64,000 bases of DNA from the NCBI RefSeq assembly GCF_000632985.1, contig NZ_CP007481.1, positions 682,001-746,000 on the forward strand, written 5' to 3'. The notes beneath the pieces were generated by a model. That model made no database searches, was not told the origin of the DNA, and saw only the letters and a list, made by a program, of their open reading frames with translations. The position numbers and the translations under genes were made by a program. Below are positions 20,117 to 30,077 of this stretch, piece after piece (position 1 is the first letter of the stretch; every line of letters starts with the position of its first letter). Origin of the DNA: Neorickettsia helminthoeca str. Oregon. Lineage in GTDB: Bacteria > Pseudomonadota > Alphaproteobacteria > Rickettsiales > Anaplasmataceae.

Positions 20117-21634
20117 CTATCTGAGGACAACTTTCTCTATCATTGCGATAGTATTAGCTACTCCGTATAAAGCAATAAAAGATCCAATGCGTGGACCCTC
20201 AGATTGCCCAAGCAATATTTGGTACAACACCTGAAACCACACTTTGATATCTGATGAATATCCACTTTCTTTTCCGACTGAGTAAACGAGTTGTTGTATC
20301 TCCTCAGCTATAGCGTCACCAGGGATTTTTTTTAATTCATCCGCTAACAGCATGAGCGCCTTAAATTCGTTTTCAGTTGGCTTTCTGTAATTTTTGCTCG
20401 GCTCTACAAAATCTCGATAGTACGAAATCGCATGTTTGACCAATCTATCCAATAGAGGACTATTCTCAGGCGCAACAAGCGGATTGTAGCGCTGTATAAA
20501 TCCCCATAGGACACCAGGATTCTCAGGATTACACGCAGAGGCCAAATTCAAAAGCAGGGAATATGTAATACCTTTGGCTATTTCTTTATCCTTGGCATCA
20601 ATAAAACTGAGAGGGTTCGTCAGATCACCCTTGCTGAACGATTGTAGGAAACGTAAATAGTCATCGACGTTTTTCGGAATGATATCAAAATATAATCTTT
20701 TCGCCCTCTTCGGGTGCTGGAACATGAAGAATGCAAGACTTTCCCAAGGAGCATAAGTAAGCCATTCTTCTATTGTCAGCCCGTTACCCTTGGACTTCGA
20801 GATCTTTTTACCTTCTTCATCGAGAAAGAGCTCATACACAGAAAGCTCAGGAGGCGTACTTCCAAGTATCTTTGCAATCTTCGCGGAAAGCACTGCAGAA
20901 GGTGTTAGATCTTTCCCATGGAATTCAAAATCCACACCCAAAGCTGCCCAACGCATTCCCCAATCCACTTTCCACTGTAACTTGCAGGCACCTCCGGTAA
21001 CTCCGGATTCCATCAACGCACCAGTACTTGGATCTTCATAGATTATGGAGTTCTCTTTTAGTTCCATCACCTTTGCTTGGAGTACTCTACCATCTCTCAC
21101 CGGCAGAAATGGACTATACGTTTGTTGTCTCTCATCACCAAGCGTTGGGAGTATTAAATCCAGAATTCTCCTATTGTTTCTCAATACAAGGAGTAACTGC
21201 TCATCAAACAAGCCACGCTGGTAACATTCAGTGGCACTCTTGAACTCATACTGAAAACCGAAAAGGTCCAAAAAGGACATCAATCGAGCATTCATATGAG
21301 CACCATAGCTTTCGTGGGTGCGAAACGGATCAGGAATAGATGTCAAAGCATGTCCAAGATATTTCTCCACCTCCTCAGGATTTGGGACATTATCTGGTAC
21401 CTTTCTCAGTCCATCCATGTCGTCGGAGAAGCAAATTAACTTCATATCCACCCCAGGAGAAAGGTACTCTAATGCTTTCATCACCATTATGGTGCGAACC
21501 ACCTCACCAAATGTCCCTATATGTGGCAATCCTGAAGGCCCATATCCTGTTTCGAAAATTATTGTTTTATGTTTTCCAATTCTGGGTAACAGTTTCTTTG
21601 CTTCTTCTATTGGCCAGGCAACTTGAGATTTCAT
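20117..21634 (-). CDS. lysS: Lysine--tRNA ligase, class I
   Basis: Class I lysyl-tRNA synthetase (archaeal type, as in many alphaproteobacteria and spirochaetes), 505 residues. The HIGH motif reads GLPHIGTFGE near residue 35 and the KMSKS motif reads KISKSKGN near residue 280. The class I-specific WKVDWGMRWAALGVDFEFHG region lies between them. The helical anticodon-binding C-terminus is complete. It is isolated, with long non-coding stretches on both sides. Class II LysRS features are absent. Confidence 0.96.
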   Translation of the reverse strand: MKSQVAWPIEEAKKLLPRIGKHKTIIFETGYGPSGLPHIGTFGEVVRTIMVMKALEYLSPGVDMKLICFSDDMDGLRKVPDNVPNPEEVEKYLGHALTSIPDPFRTHESYGAHMNARLMSFLDLFGFQYEFKSATECYQRGLFDEQLLLVLRNNRRILDLILPTLGDERQQTYSPFLPVRDGRVLQAKVMELKENSIIYEDPSTGALMESGVTGGACKLQWKVDWGMRWAALGVDFEFHGKDLTPSAVLSAKIAKILGSTPPELSVYELFLDEEGKKISKSKGNGLTIEEWLTYAPWESLAFFMFQHPKRAKRLYFDIIPKNVDDYLRFLQSFSKGDLTNPLSFIDAKDKEIAKGITYSLLLNLASACNPENPGVLWGFIQRYNPLVAPENSPLLDRLVKHAISYYRDFVEPSKNYRKPTENEFKALMLLADELKKIPGDAIAEEIQQLVYSVGKESGYSSDIKVWFQVLYQILLGQSEGPRIGSFIALYGVANTIAMIEKVVLR

Positions 21635-22092
21635 TCGTTATTTGTTCTTAAGACGTCTTCTACTTAAAAGCGTACAACACCGCACCCGAAATTATAATCA
21701 CCTGCTGGCGCTGTACAGAATCTCCGAACGGTAACACTACTGCAGCTCTCCGTGAACAGCAGGAGTAAGACGGACGGGGTAAGGGCAATAAAAATTCATA
21801 AATTTCCACAAACCTCTTGATTCTTAATTTATTTATATGATATTATGTGCCTGATTTCGGATTATATAGTTTTTATGAAATACCTAAAGAAAAATACCAT
21901 TCCTGCTGTTGCTACGACCTGGGTTGTATGCCGTTGTTTGGCTGTGATATGTGAAGACGCTTTTTTTATCACAAGAAATATGATGAAATTATCATGCTGC
22001 AATTATGCTGCATATATTCATTGGTTAGGTAATGCAGTTATGAAGATTCATCACCACATGACCAATGTCTTTAATATAGAGAGGATACCAAT
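21635..22092. other. Long intergenic region upstream of a hypothetical gene
   Basis: About 458 bases between lysS and the gene at 22093. Apart from the promoter-like pair at 21817-21846 I see no RNA gene. A 90-codon frame at 21845-22117 lacks a ribosome binding site and overlaps the start of the next gene, so it is not called. If the promoter is right the mRNA leader is about 240 bases long, which leaves room for regulation. Confidence 0.45.
21817..21846 (+). promoter_or_regulatory. Sigma-70-like promoter
   Basis: TTGATT at 21817-21822 and TATTAT at 21841-21846 are separated by 18 bases in an AT-rich run. It would drive the hypothetical gene at 22093 with a long leader. Confidence 0.4.
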
Positions 22093-22566
22093 ATGCAGAG
22101 CACAAGAAACTTATTAACACAACTGAGGGAAGTAAGAAGACAAATCTCAACATCAGATCTTCCAGTCCGTTTAAAACTGGCATACTTCAAACAAGAATTA
22201 GCCAAAAGCTGTGCCAGAACACTAGGAGAATCGTCAGCAAGTGAGAAGGTACAAGCAGTACTAAACGTTACGGACACAATACTTAATAATTCCGGTACTC
22301 GGGGATTACACAGTTTCGCGTCTGAGGCACTCAAGCACGAACAGATAAACGGCAAAATATTGCAACAAGCAGGAATCCCGACACCTCATATGTATCCGAC
22401 TATCGATATCTCAAAGGGATCCGCAGGGCGTAATGTTGGTGCGTGTGTAGCAAGAATGTATTGCGCATTCATTAAGGATACCGTTGAGTCCAGCCCACCT
22501 CCGCCGCCTACCGGAGCGAACAAGGTGATGTTAGAAGGCTCACAAAAAGAAGTGACTAAACGGTAA
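22093..22566 (+). CDS. Hypothetical protein with C-terminal polyproline run
   Basis: A 157-residue soluble protein with no recognised domain. The N-terminal half is rich in helix-forming residues (LLTQLREVRRQIS and KLAYFKQELAKS). The C-terminal part carries SSPPPPPPTG at about residue 136 and ends basic (EVTKR). There is no signal peptide or membrane segment. The ATG has a good ribosome binding site (agagagga, 7 bases upstream), which supports it as a real gene. It stands alone between long non-coding stretches. A lineage-specific effector is conceivable, but nothing in the sequence proves it. Confidence 0.65.
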   Translation: MQSTRNLLTQLREVRRQISTSDLPVRLKLAYFKQELAKSCARTLGESSASEKVQAVLNVTDTILNNSGTRGLHSFASEALKHEQINGKILQQAGIPTPHMYPTIDISKGSAGRNVGACVARMYCAFIKDTVESSPPPPPTGANKVMLEGSQKEVTKR

Positions 22567-22659
22567 ACATGCACTGCTTAGAACAGCAACTCAAGTAGAT
22601 ATTCATTAGTTATTCCTTGGTAGTGTACACATGGAGCTGTCCACCACTGAGGAAATGAC

Positions 22660-23406
22660 TCAGGTTTTTGAGAACTGGCCAGACCCACACACATTACATG
22701 ATGGATCCTTTAGTATGGTTGCCCTTCTGAATTTATTCAGGAGAACGTCGCAGAAAATAAAAGTTCCTGAATCCTCAGGATGCAGTCGAAGGATTTCCTG
22801 AATGACTTTCATTGATTGGATACTGCCTATTACATTCACTGCAGCACCGATGACTCCACCGCCTTCGCATGAATGATCTATCGCTTGCTTTGGCTTCTCA
22901 TAGCAGAAGCACTGATAGCAAGATGCTTCTATGGAAACAAAGGATTTAATCACGATAACATATCCGGAATAACCAATAACCGCACCTGAAATCAAAGGTT
23001 TTTTCAAAAGATGACACAATCTATTTAGATAGAACCTCGTTTCAAAATTATCTGAGCAATCGACGATAATCTCATATTCCGATATGATCTCGGAACAGTC
23101 TTGAATGCGTGCGGGATAACGATGAATCTTACAATCAGGATTGAATGCTTTTAGTCTTGTTTGTGCAGCATCGACCTTTAGCTTATGGATCGAGGCATTG
23201 TCAAACAAAAATTGTCTATTAAGATTCGATTCGGAAATTCTATCAAAATCTACGATAGCTATTTCACCGACTCCAGCACCAACAAGATTGTATAATACTG
23301 AACATCCGAGTCCACCGACACCGATAACCAATACCTTAGCATCAAGAATCGCATATTGTCCGGTTTTACCAAAAAGAGCAAAGTGTTGTAAATATCTGCG
23401 ATTCAC
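22660..23406 (-). CDS. ThiF/MoeB/HesA-family adenylyltransferase
   Basis: An E1-like enzyme that adenylates the C-terminus of a ubiquitin-like sulfur carrier, used in thiamine or molybdopterin synthesis; 248 residues. Motifs include the nucleotide-binding VLVIGVGGLGCS, the conserved SNLNRQFLF, DCSDNFETR, and zinc-binding pairs CYQCFC and CNVCG. The start codon is GTG at 23406. No thiS, moaD or rhodanese domain is fused or adjacent, so the choice between ThiF and MoeB cannot be made from context. Confidence 0.88.
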   Translation of the reverse strand: MNRRYLQHFALFGKTGQYAILDAKVLVIGVGGLGCSVLYNLVGAGVGEIAIVDFDRISESNLNRQFLFDNASIHKLKVDAAQTRLKAFNPDCKIHRYPARIQDCSEIISEYEIIVDCSDNFETRFYLNRLCHLLKKPLISGAVIGYSGYVIVIKSFVSIEASCYQCFCYEKPKQAIDHSCEGGGVIGAAVNVIGSIQSMKVIQEILRLHPEDSGTFIFCDVLLNKFRRATILKDPSCNVCGSGQFSKT

Positions 23407-23617
23407 ACAATATAAAGTATTGGATTTGCAAATTGTCCCACCAAATAATTGCAGAAATCAACTGCGCTGCTATACAACACAGGCAGTGAACAAAAGATAC
23501 CTCTTCTAATCCATGGGAGCCACCGAGGATATGTTAGTGTTATTGTAGTCTAGTAATCCAGTGATTCCAAACAAGCAAGGAAAATCAGACATTCAAAATT
23601 GCTGGTAACTTGGTATT

Positions 23618-24652
23618 ATGTCATTGAGCATGGAAAACAACATTGTGAAAATGCACACAGACATCATCATAGTAGGGGCTGGTCCAGTGGGAATATTTAC
23701 TGCTTTCCAGGCTGGAATGCTAGGCATGAAGACTCATATAATCGACTCTCTACCTTCCGTTGGGGGACAGTGTACAGCTTTATACCCAGAGAAATTCATA
23801 TATGATATTCCAGGATATAAACAGATTACTGCTGCATCACTTATCTCGAACCTTGTAGATCAGGCAGATAGGTTCAGCCCCACCTATCACACTGGACAGT
23901 TTGTGACACATCTGGAAAAAGCAGACGATTCTTTTACAGTCAAGACAAGCAAAGGACTCGAAATACAATCAAAAGCCGTCATCATTGCAGCGGGTGCAGG
24001 CGCATTCGACTACAATAAAATTCCCATAGATTCGAGTGAGATATATGAAGGCAAATCGCTTTTTTACAGCGTCCAAGATGTTGAGCTTTTTCGGAATAAG
24101 ACGGTCGCGATAGCAGGCGGCGGTGATTCAGCTGCAGACTGGGGAGTGATACTAGCAGATATCGCTAAGCAGGTTTATGTGATACACAGACGTTCAAAGT
24201 TCAGATGTTTGGACAGCACGTTTACGCAACTCAGGAACCTTGAAAATACTGGTAAAGTCAGGATAGTGACGCCATGTCAGATCACTGACATTGAAGGAAT
24301 CGGAACCCAAATCACTAGGATTGAATTAACTACGCTATCAGGTGAGTCAATGATGCTAGAAACCGATTATTTGCTGGCTTTTTTTGGTCTGAAACCTTCT
24401 CTGAACCATCTGGAGAATTGGAGCCTAGATATTATCAATCACTCTATCAAAGTGGATCCGATTAGCTGCAGCACGAATATCGATGGCGTATATGCTGTCG
24501 GAGATGTAGCATCATATGAATCAAAGCTAAAGTTGATCCTCTGCGGATTTTCAGAGAGTGCAATTGCATGCCACCACATTCACAAAAGGGTTTCTTGTAA
24601 CAGGGCGTATAATTTCCAATACTCCACCAGCATGACTGAGGTTTTTAAGTAG
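23618..24652 (+). CDS. Ferredoxin--NADP reductase, thioredoxin reductase-like
   Basis: A 344-residue flavoprotein of the TrxB-like ferredoxin-NADP reductase type. The FAD-binding motif is IIVGAGPVG and the NADPH-binding motif is IAGGGDSAAD; the redox CxxC of true thioredoxin reductase is absent at the expected place. GGQCTALYPEKFIYDIPG is characteristic of this subfamily. The start could be 23618, 23630 or 23651; all are ATG and none has a strong ribosome binding site. It probably supplies or accepts electrons for ferredoxin in iron-sulfur and cofactor synthesis. Confidence 0.92.
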   Translation: MSLSMENNIVKMHTDIIIVGAGPVGIFTAFQAGMLGMKTHIIDSLPSVGGQCTALYPEKFIYDIPGYKQITAASLISNLVDQADRFSPTYHTGQFVTHLEKADDSFTVKTSKGLEIQSKAVIIAAGAGAFDYNKIPIDSSEIYEGKSLFYSVQDVELFRNKTVAIAGGGDSAADWGVILADIAKQVYVIHRRSKFRCLDSTFTQLRNLENTGKVRIVTPCQITDIEGIGTQITRIELTTLSGESMMLETDYLLAFFGLKPSLNHLENWSLDIINHSIKVDPISCSTNIDGVYAVGDVASYESKLKLILCGFSESAIACHHIHKRVSCNRAYNFQYSTSMTEVFK

Positions 24653-24875
24653 TCCGTGCTACCAGTAGGCTGTAGTCATTAATGAAATTACCTAACATCA
24701 GCTGGAACCGTTGATGGTACTTTTTCGGGCAACCTAAATCAGGGAACCTGCGATCAAGTAGCACGCCCTCCTCTAAAATCCTTACATCAGACAACAGAAG
24801 TGGCCAGACAAATTGTTCAAACGAGGTGACTGAAACTATTCACAAAGGGTAGGGCCGCTCCATCTCTTCTGGATA

Positions 24876-26117
24876 TCAACACCCTAACTCTTTTAGTTTT
24901 ACTGCAAGTCCATCAAATGACGCTGTATACTCTATACCAGTCTCCATGAGTTTAATGATGCATTCATTTCTCGATAACTCATCCTCTCCAAAGATGACTG
25001 TGAGAAAGCTATTTTCGGACCGCTTCATCCGGGACCTAAGGCTGAGTCCATAATACATATCAACACGGAATCCCTCAGTACGAAGAGCGAAGACTAATTT
25101 TACCGCTTTTCTCTGCGCAACTTCACCTATAGGCACCACGGAAACAATCTTCTCGCAGATAGACACTTCGACAGTCGTTGCTTCAACAAGGCGCTCGATG
25201 CCCGCAGCAAAACCAATTGAGGAAACTTTCTTTCCACCTAGATTCTCCACAAGCTGTTCATATCTCCCACCCCCCAGGAGGGCATCTTGGGCACCAATAT
25301 CGGCACTAGTACACTCAAAAATCAGACCAGAATAATAATCCAAACCTCTGACTAGCCTGTAATCAATCGAAAAATCAATCTCCATCTCTCGCAGCACACC
25401 ACAGATTGAATCAAAATGTACAAGCGAAATATCGGTATGATGTTCCAGAATTTTCGGTGCACACTCTATTATCTCTTTGTCGGCGGGATCCTTTGAATCC
25501 AAGATCCTCAACGGATTTCTTTCTAATCTGAGTAGACTATCAGCCGATAAGTCACTCTTGTACTGCTTAAAATAATCAATTAGGGCACACCTGTACCTCT
25601 CCCTCGCTTTGGAACAACCAAGTGAATTAATACGCAATTTATTCTCGATGCCTAATTCCCTCAGAAAAGAAACAGCTAATACTATGGCCTCTACATCCCA
25701 CAGGAAACTATCAACTCCGATCCACTCAAAATTCACCTGGTGAAACTGCCTATACCTACCTTTCTGGGGTCTCTCATATCTGAACAAAGGACCAAAAGAA
25801 AATAACTTCACAGGGGAAGGAGTATGCTGGAAGTTTCCAACAAACGCTCTCACAATAGCTGCAGTGAATTCTGGTCTGAGACAGATATTATGTCCACTTT
25901 TATCTTCGAATGAGTAGATCTCCTTGCTTACTACATCGGAGGTTTCACCTAAGTTACGAATAAAAAGTTCAGTATACTCAATGATCGGAGTAGCGAGCTC
26001 AGAAAATAAATATCGAATAGAAAGATCACGAGCAACTTTTTCAATGAACCGCATCTTCTCAAGATTCTGCCCGAAAAGATCTTTAGTCCCTGTGATATTA
26101 TTGATTTTTGTATTCAT
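24876..26117 (-). CDS. hisS: Histidine--tRNA ligase
   Basis: Class II histidyl-tRNA synthetase, 413 residues. The N-terminal GTKDLFGQ, motif 2 around FRYERPQKGRYRQFHQVNFE, the histidine-A patch RGLDYYSGLIFE and motif 3 region LGGGRYEQLVE and SIGFAAGIERL are all present. The ATG start overlaps the end of bolA by 20 bases, implying a bolA-hisS message. The anticodon-binding domain at the C-terminus is complete. Confidence 0.97.
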   Translation of the reverse strand: MNTKINNITGTKDLFGQNLEKMRFIEKVARDLSIRYLFSELATPIIEYTELFIRNLGETSDVVSKEIYSFEDKSGHNICLRPEFTAAIVRAFVGNFQHTPSPVKLFSFGPLFRYERPQKGRYRQFHQVNFEWIGVDSFLWDVEAIVLAVSFLRELGIENKLRINSLGCSKARERYRCALIDYFKQYKSDLSADSLLRLERNPLRILDSKDPADKEIIECAPKILEHHTDISLVHFDSICGVLREMEIDFSIDYRLVRGLDYYSGLIFECTSADIGAQDALLGGGRYEQLVENLGGKKVSSIGFAAGIERLVEATTVEVSICEKIVSVVPIGEVAQRKAVKLVFALRTEGFRVDMYYGLSLRSRMKRSENSFLTVIFGEDELSRNECIIKLMETGIEYTASFDGLAVKLKELGC

Positions 26118-26358
26118 CCACTGTCCACAATTTCATAGAGATGGCATGTACACCGTTATTGAGGTATTTTTCCAGAATTTTAAAAAGCATTTTGTGTCGT
26201 ACTACCCTTGTCAAGCCATCAAAATCAGAGGATACGACAACCACCTCAAAATGAGAATTCTTGGAATATCCAGTATGCCCAAAGTGCTCCTCAGAGGTAT
26301 TCTTTACATCACAATATACGACATTTAAAGCACTTCGGATGGCATTTTCAATTTCCAT
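26098..26358 (-). CDS. bolA: BolA family protein
   Basis: An 86-residue BolA/IbaG-like protein that partners monothiol glutaredoxin in iron-sulfur trafficking and stress response. It shows HFGHTG, SHFEVVVVSSDF, the helix containing RVVRHKM and the C-terminal GVHAISMKLWTVDEY, where the conserved His lies in VHAIS. It overlaps hisS by 20 bases. The ATG start is consistent with the family's length. Confidence 0.9.
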   Translation of the reverse strand: MEIENAIRSALNVVYCDVKNTSEEHFGHTGYSKNSHFEVVVVSSDFDGLTRVVRHKMLFKILEKYLNNGVHAISMKLWTVDEYKNQ

Positions 26359-26464
26359 AGATCGAGTCTCTTATGAATCCAGTAAAGACTATAGCACAAT
26401 CTGCTAAATCAACATGAGCCCCTAGGGGGTCTCTACTTAATGCCAGAGTATGATCGATTCCATC

Positions 26465-27724
26465 CTAGAACTGTTCAAATTTTTCAACTGGTTTGTAGAA
26501 ACATAACGAAAACAAGGTCACCAAACCAACGATAATCAGTGGTATGGCACCCGCGGAACTCGTACCACTCGCACTTATCAGCAGGACCGCAAAAGCCGGA
26601 GCCATACCTCCAAAAAGAGCACTTGAAATATTCCTCGACAGCGCCAAGCCAGTGTATGAAACCTCCACAGGGAGTATTTCATAGACAGCTGTACTCACAG
26701 GACCCAAGGAGAGACCTACTATCAACACAAAAAGAGTTTTTGCAATAATGATGCAAGGAAAAAGTCCACTTTCCATCAACAGGAAAATCGGATACGCGAA
26801 AATAATCGATGAAACTGCAGCAATCAAAAGCATCAATTTTCTTCCGAAAAAATCCGAGAATAATGCTGCGAGTAAAGTGAAAATCCCTAACAACCCAAGA
26901 AACAGCAAATGTATCAGCTCAAACGTGATATCCGAGAAGCCCATTTTAGTAGTGAAGTAGACGTTCAGAAACACAAGAAAAAGATAAAGACTAGTTTCCT
27001 CTAAACTATCTATTCCAATTGCGACAAACAGGGCCTTTTTGTACTTCCTGAACAAAGTAGCTAATGGTAGAGAAACGGTCTTTTTCGAATTCTCAAAGAC
27101 AGGAGTTTCACCTGAGCAAGCTCTGAAAATCGAACCTATAATCCCAATCGCTGTTCCGGCAATGAAGGGGATCCTCCAACCCCAGATTAAGAACTCTTCC
27201 TGAGATATGAGAGCATTACATATGAGTACAACAACACTACTCATTGCAGCACCTATAATCGCACTGAGAACTTCGAAGCTTCCGAAAAACCCTCTGTACT
27301 TTGGAGGACTACACTCTATCAAGAAGAGTACGTTACCCACCTCTCCTCCAAGCGCAAAACCCTGAAGCATCCTAACTAGGACAAGCATAATGACAGCACT
27401 TATTCCAGCAGTGTGATACGTAGGCAAAATTGCAAGTAATGCCACAGGGACGAACATCATTATTATTGAAAGCAACACACCGATTCTTCGGCCATATTTA
27501 TCACCTACATGCCCAAAGAAAATTGCCCCTACCGGCCGCATGAGAAAACCAACCGCAAAAGTCCCAAAGGAAGAAATAAGTTGCAGTCTCGGATCACTGC
27601 TCGGAAAAAATAAAAGATTGATAGTACCAATAAGGTGTCCATATAACGCATACTCATACCAGACAAGGCTATTACACAGTAAAGTCGTGATGACAGTCTT
27701 TATGAATTCGGACTTCTTGAACAT
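26465..27724 (-). CDS. MFS transporter, metabolite:proton symporter (ProP-like) family
   Basis: A 419-residue inner-membrane protein with about 12 hydrophobic segments. The family signature between helices 2 and 3, GHVGDKYGRR, is present, followed by RMLQGFALGGEVGN typical of the MHS family (proline/betaine, citrate and dicarboxylate symporters). The substrate cannot be told. Rickettsiales carry many ProP-like paralogues for host osmolytes or amino acids. It lies upstream of bolA, about 100 bases away. Confidence 0.88.
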   Translation of the reverse strand: MFKKSEFIKTVITTLLCNSLVWYEYALYGHLIGTINLLFFPSSDPRLQLISSFGTFAVGFLMRPVGAIFFGHVGDKYGRRIGVLLSIIMMFVPVALLAILPTYHTAGISAVIMLVLVRMLQGFALGGEVGNVLFLIECSPPKYRGFFGSFEVLSAIIGAAMSSVVVLICNALISQEEFLIWGWRIPFIAGTAIGIIGSIFRACSGETPVFENSKKTVSLPLATLFRKYKKALFVAIGIDSLEETSLYLFLVFLNVYFTTKMGFSDITFELIHLLFLGLLGIFTLLAALFSDFFGRKLMLLIAAVSSIIFAYPIFLLMESGLFPCIIIAKTLFVLIVGLSLGPVSTAVYEILPVEVSYTGLALSRNISSALFGGMAPAFAVLLISASGTSSAGAIPLIIVGLVTLFSLCFYKPVEKFEQF

Positions 27725-28048
27725 GCTCTTCCAGTTAGTTTATGGATCGGTTTTCAATGAGCTCACTAATGGGATCTCTAAAGGACCATACAGTACAGCA
27801 CTGAGCGCACTTATCGAGTATTCCACTGCAACCACCCAGGATACATCAGAAGCAGTTTTATGTCCACCCAGAAATAATTTTGGCAGTCACACGGAAAAAA
27901 CGCTACCATGTACCAACTCAATTTCCGCGCTATTTGAACGGATCGCGATACCTATCTCAACGGAAATTAAGTGTAAAAACTATCAAATCAAGCAATTCTT
28001 CATTACAATTATCATCTCCACTGATACCAATTCTGTTGTGACTTCACG
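27725..28048. other. Intergenic stretch between transporter and lepB
   Basis: About 324 bases between divergent genes. A plus-strand frame continues through it (ATG at 27723, stop at 28073), but it has no ribosome binding site, overlaps lepB out of frame and has an unconvincing composition. No RNA gene or clear promoter pair was seen. Confidence 0.45.
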
Positions 28049-28792
28049 ATGCAATACCTATCAAGTACGCTGAACACGCTTAAAAATATCCATAAAAATA
28101 AGACTCTATGGGTGATAATAGGCCTCATTTTGTTTCGCAGCGTGCTGTATGAACCATTCATAATCCCATCCGGGTCAATGAAGAGTACATTACTTGTCGG
28201 CGACTACATTGTGACCTCAAAATATGCATATGGATATAGCCGGTATTCTTTTCCCTTTGCACCCTCGTTCATAAAGGGGAATCCAAGAATCTTCTATGAT
28301 TCCCCAAAACGCGGCGACATTGTAGTCTTCAGGAACCCACATAAGGCGAGTACAAACTACATCAAGAGAGTCATTGGCTTACCTGGGGATAGGATTCAAC
28401 TAATAAATGGAGATACCTACATAAACGGAGAACCCTTAAAAAGGGAAGAAGGTCCAATCTTTGTGGATTCCGACTCATCAGAAATACGAAGTTTCATAGA
28501 GACTTTAGACAATAAACGTTCCTACTCAATACTACAGGAAACCGCTGAAGGTCCAACCAACAATACAGGAGTCTATTATGTTCCGCGGAATCATTTCTTC
28601 GTCATGGGTGATAATCGAGATAACTCAACGGATAGTAGATTCCTTTCAGCTGTAGGCTTCATTCCGGCGGAATACCTGGTGGGAAGAGCAGAACGTGTTC
28701 TTCTCTCATTTGGAAGATCAAAGAGCAATCTAATTCCATTCAGGCTCCGCATTGAAAGAAGCTGGAAATCGCTACGCCCACTGGAGTCCTGA
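28049..28792 (+). CDS. lepB: Signal peptidase I
   Basis: Membrane-bound serine/lysine peptidase that removes signal peptides of exported proteins; 247 residues. One N-terminal membrane segment lies at residues 20-31. The catalytic Ser43 lies in IPSGSMKSTL and Lys106 in YIKRVIGLPGD; box E is GDNRDNSTDSR. It would process, among others, the exported proteins in this window (VirB2 pilins, the cysteine-rich protein, the SH3 protein). It is convergent with mtaB. Confidence 0.96.
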   Translation: MQYLSSTLNTLKNIHKNKTLWVIIGLILFRSVLYEPFIIPSGSMKSTLLVGDYIVTSKYAYGYSRYSFPFAPSFIKGNPRIFYDSPKRGDIVVFRNPHKASTNYIKRVIGLPGDRIQLINGDTYINGEPLKREEGPIFVDSDSSEIRSFIETLDNKRSYSILQETAEGPTNNTGVYYVPRNHFFVMGDNRDNSTDSRFLSAVGFIPAEYLVGRAERVLLSFGRSKSNLIPFRLRIERSWKSLRPLES

Positions 28793-28835
28793 CCTACAGC
28801 TACAGCGTCCGTTCTTGAAGTCGCCGGTCTCAGGC

Positions 28836-30077
28836 CTATATAATCTGGCCAATTAGCATATCTGAATTGCAACTATTTATCCTTACTTTTAAAGTACTTG
28901 GACCTTCGACTGCATGATCCAACTTGACCACAGAGAAATTTTCGCTTCTCCCGATATTATCCCTTTCCAGGACGACATTATGTACCTGCCCTATCTGGGC
29001 TTCATAAAATTCCCGCAATTTTTTTTTGCCTAATTCTATGAGTTGCTTTGCGCGTCTCTTTCGGATCGATTCATCAACCTGGGGCATTAATGCAGCTTTC
29101 GTTCCCTTCTTCGGTGAAAAAGGGAAAACATGTAAATACGGAATAGCAAGTTCTTCGATCAGTCGATAAGTATTCAGAAACATTTCTTCAGTTTCAGTTG
29201 GGAAGCCAGCAATGATATCCGCCCCGAAAGCAGTGACTGAACGCAACGAAGAAACTCTTGAATAAAAATCCCTAATCTGTTTGAGATTATGTCTTCTTTT
29301 CATTCTTTTTAGGATCATCTCATCGCCGGACTGTAGACTGAGATGAATATGTGGCATAAGACGGGGTTCACTGACGAATAATCCAATGAACTCATCATCC
29401 AGTTCTGCGACATCCACTGATGAAAGCCGTAACCTTGGTAACTCCGGGACATTATCCAGAATTGCCCTTATTAGATAACTTAATGATGGTTTCCCGAAAA
29501 GGTCCTTACCATAATCCGTGATATCTACCCCTGTAAGTACTACTTCCAAGACACCTGCTTCCGCCATTTCGCGGACCTCTGCAATAAGTACTTCAACTGG
29601 CACTGAACGATTTTTCCCTCTTGCAAGCGTAATAGCACAGAAAGTACAATCATGATCGCAACCATTTTGTATTTCTAAAAAACTCCTAGTCCGTCCTGAC
29701 AAAATTGGGGATACAGCTTTACGCCGAGAGATATCCTTATCCACAGCTGAAATATCCCCTACTAAAATTCGCTTTTCAGATTTGTAATTCTCGAGCTGTA
29801 GCTTCTCTATGTTACCTAGAACCTTAAAAACACCTGGAATAGCAAGATAGCCCTCTGGATCAAGCTGGACTCCGCAACCCACGACTATGATCTTTTTATT
29901 CGGATCTTCTCTGTGACATCTTCTTATTCTTTGTTTGACCTGACGCTCAGCTTCATTCGTGACAGCACAAGTGTTAATCACAATGATCTCTTCTCCGTTA
30001 TTGGAACTTAAAAAATCCTTAATTAGATCGCTTTCATAGAAGTTCAGCCTACACCCGAACGTAATGACTTTAGTCAT
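28836..30077 (-). CDS. mtaB: tRNA methylthiotransferase MtaB (MiaB-like radical SAM enzyme)
   Basis: Radical SAM enzyme that adds a methylthio group to t6A at position 37 of tRNA; 413 residues. The N-terminal domain has iron-sulfur ligands in FGCRLNFYESD, NTCAVTNEAE and VVGCGVQ. The radical SAM cluster motif is CDHDCTFC, and a C-terminal TRAM-like part follows the RAKQLIELGKKK segment. GCRLN rather than GCQMN points to MtaB over MiaB; YqeV is a synonym. Its start is at 30077. Confidence 0.9.
   Translation of the reverse strand: MTKVITFGCRLNFYESDLIKDFLSSNNGEEIIVINTCAVTNEAERQVKQRIRRCHREDPNKKIIVVGCGVQLDPEGYLAIPGVFKVLGNIEKLQLENYKSEKRILVGDISAVDKDISRRKAVSPILSGRTRSFLEIQNGCDHDCTFCAITLARGKNRSVPVEVLIAEVREMAEAGVLEVVLTGVDITDYGKDLFGKPSLSYLIRAILDNVPELPRLRLSSVDVAELDDEFIGLFVSEPRLMPHIHLSLQSGDEMILKRMKRRHNLKQIRDFYSRVSSLRSVTAFGADIIAGFPTETEEMFLNTYRLIEELAIPYLHVFPFSPKKGTKAALMPQVDESIRKRRAKQLIELGKKKLREFYEAQIGQVHNVVLERDNIGRSENFSVVKLDHAVEGPSTLKVRINSCNSDMLIGQII

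Noticed and set aside
19873-20124. 83-codon plus-strand frame between lepA and lysS
   Set aside because: No ribosome binding site, composition unlike real proteins here, and it runs into the end of lysS on the other strand.
21845-22117. 90-codon frame before the polyproline gene
   Set aside because: No ribosome binding site and it overlaps the well-supported start at 22093 in another frame.
24653-24875. Possible structured RNA between the ferredoxin reductase gene and hisS
   Set aside because: Read on both strands, no stable paired stem or known RNA core could be identified.
27540-28073. 177-codon plus-strand frame
   Set aside because: Its first third is antisense to the transporter gene and its end overlaps lepB; the remainder has no start signal or family pattern.
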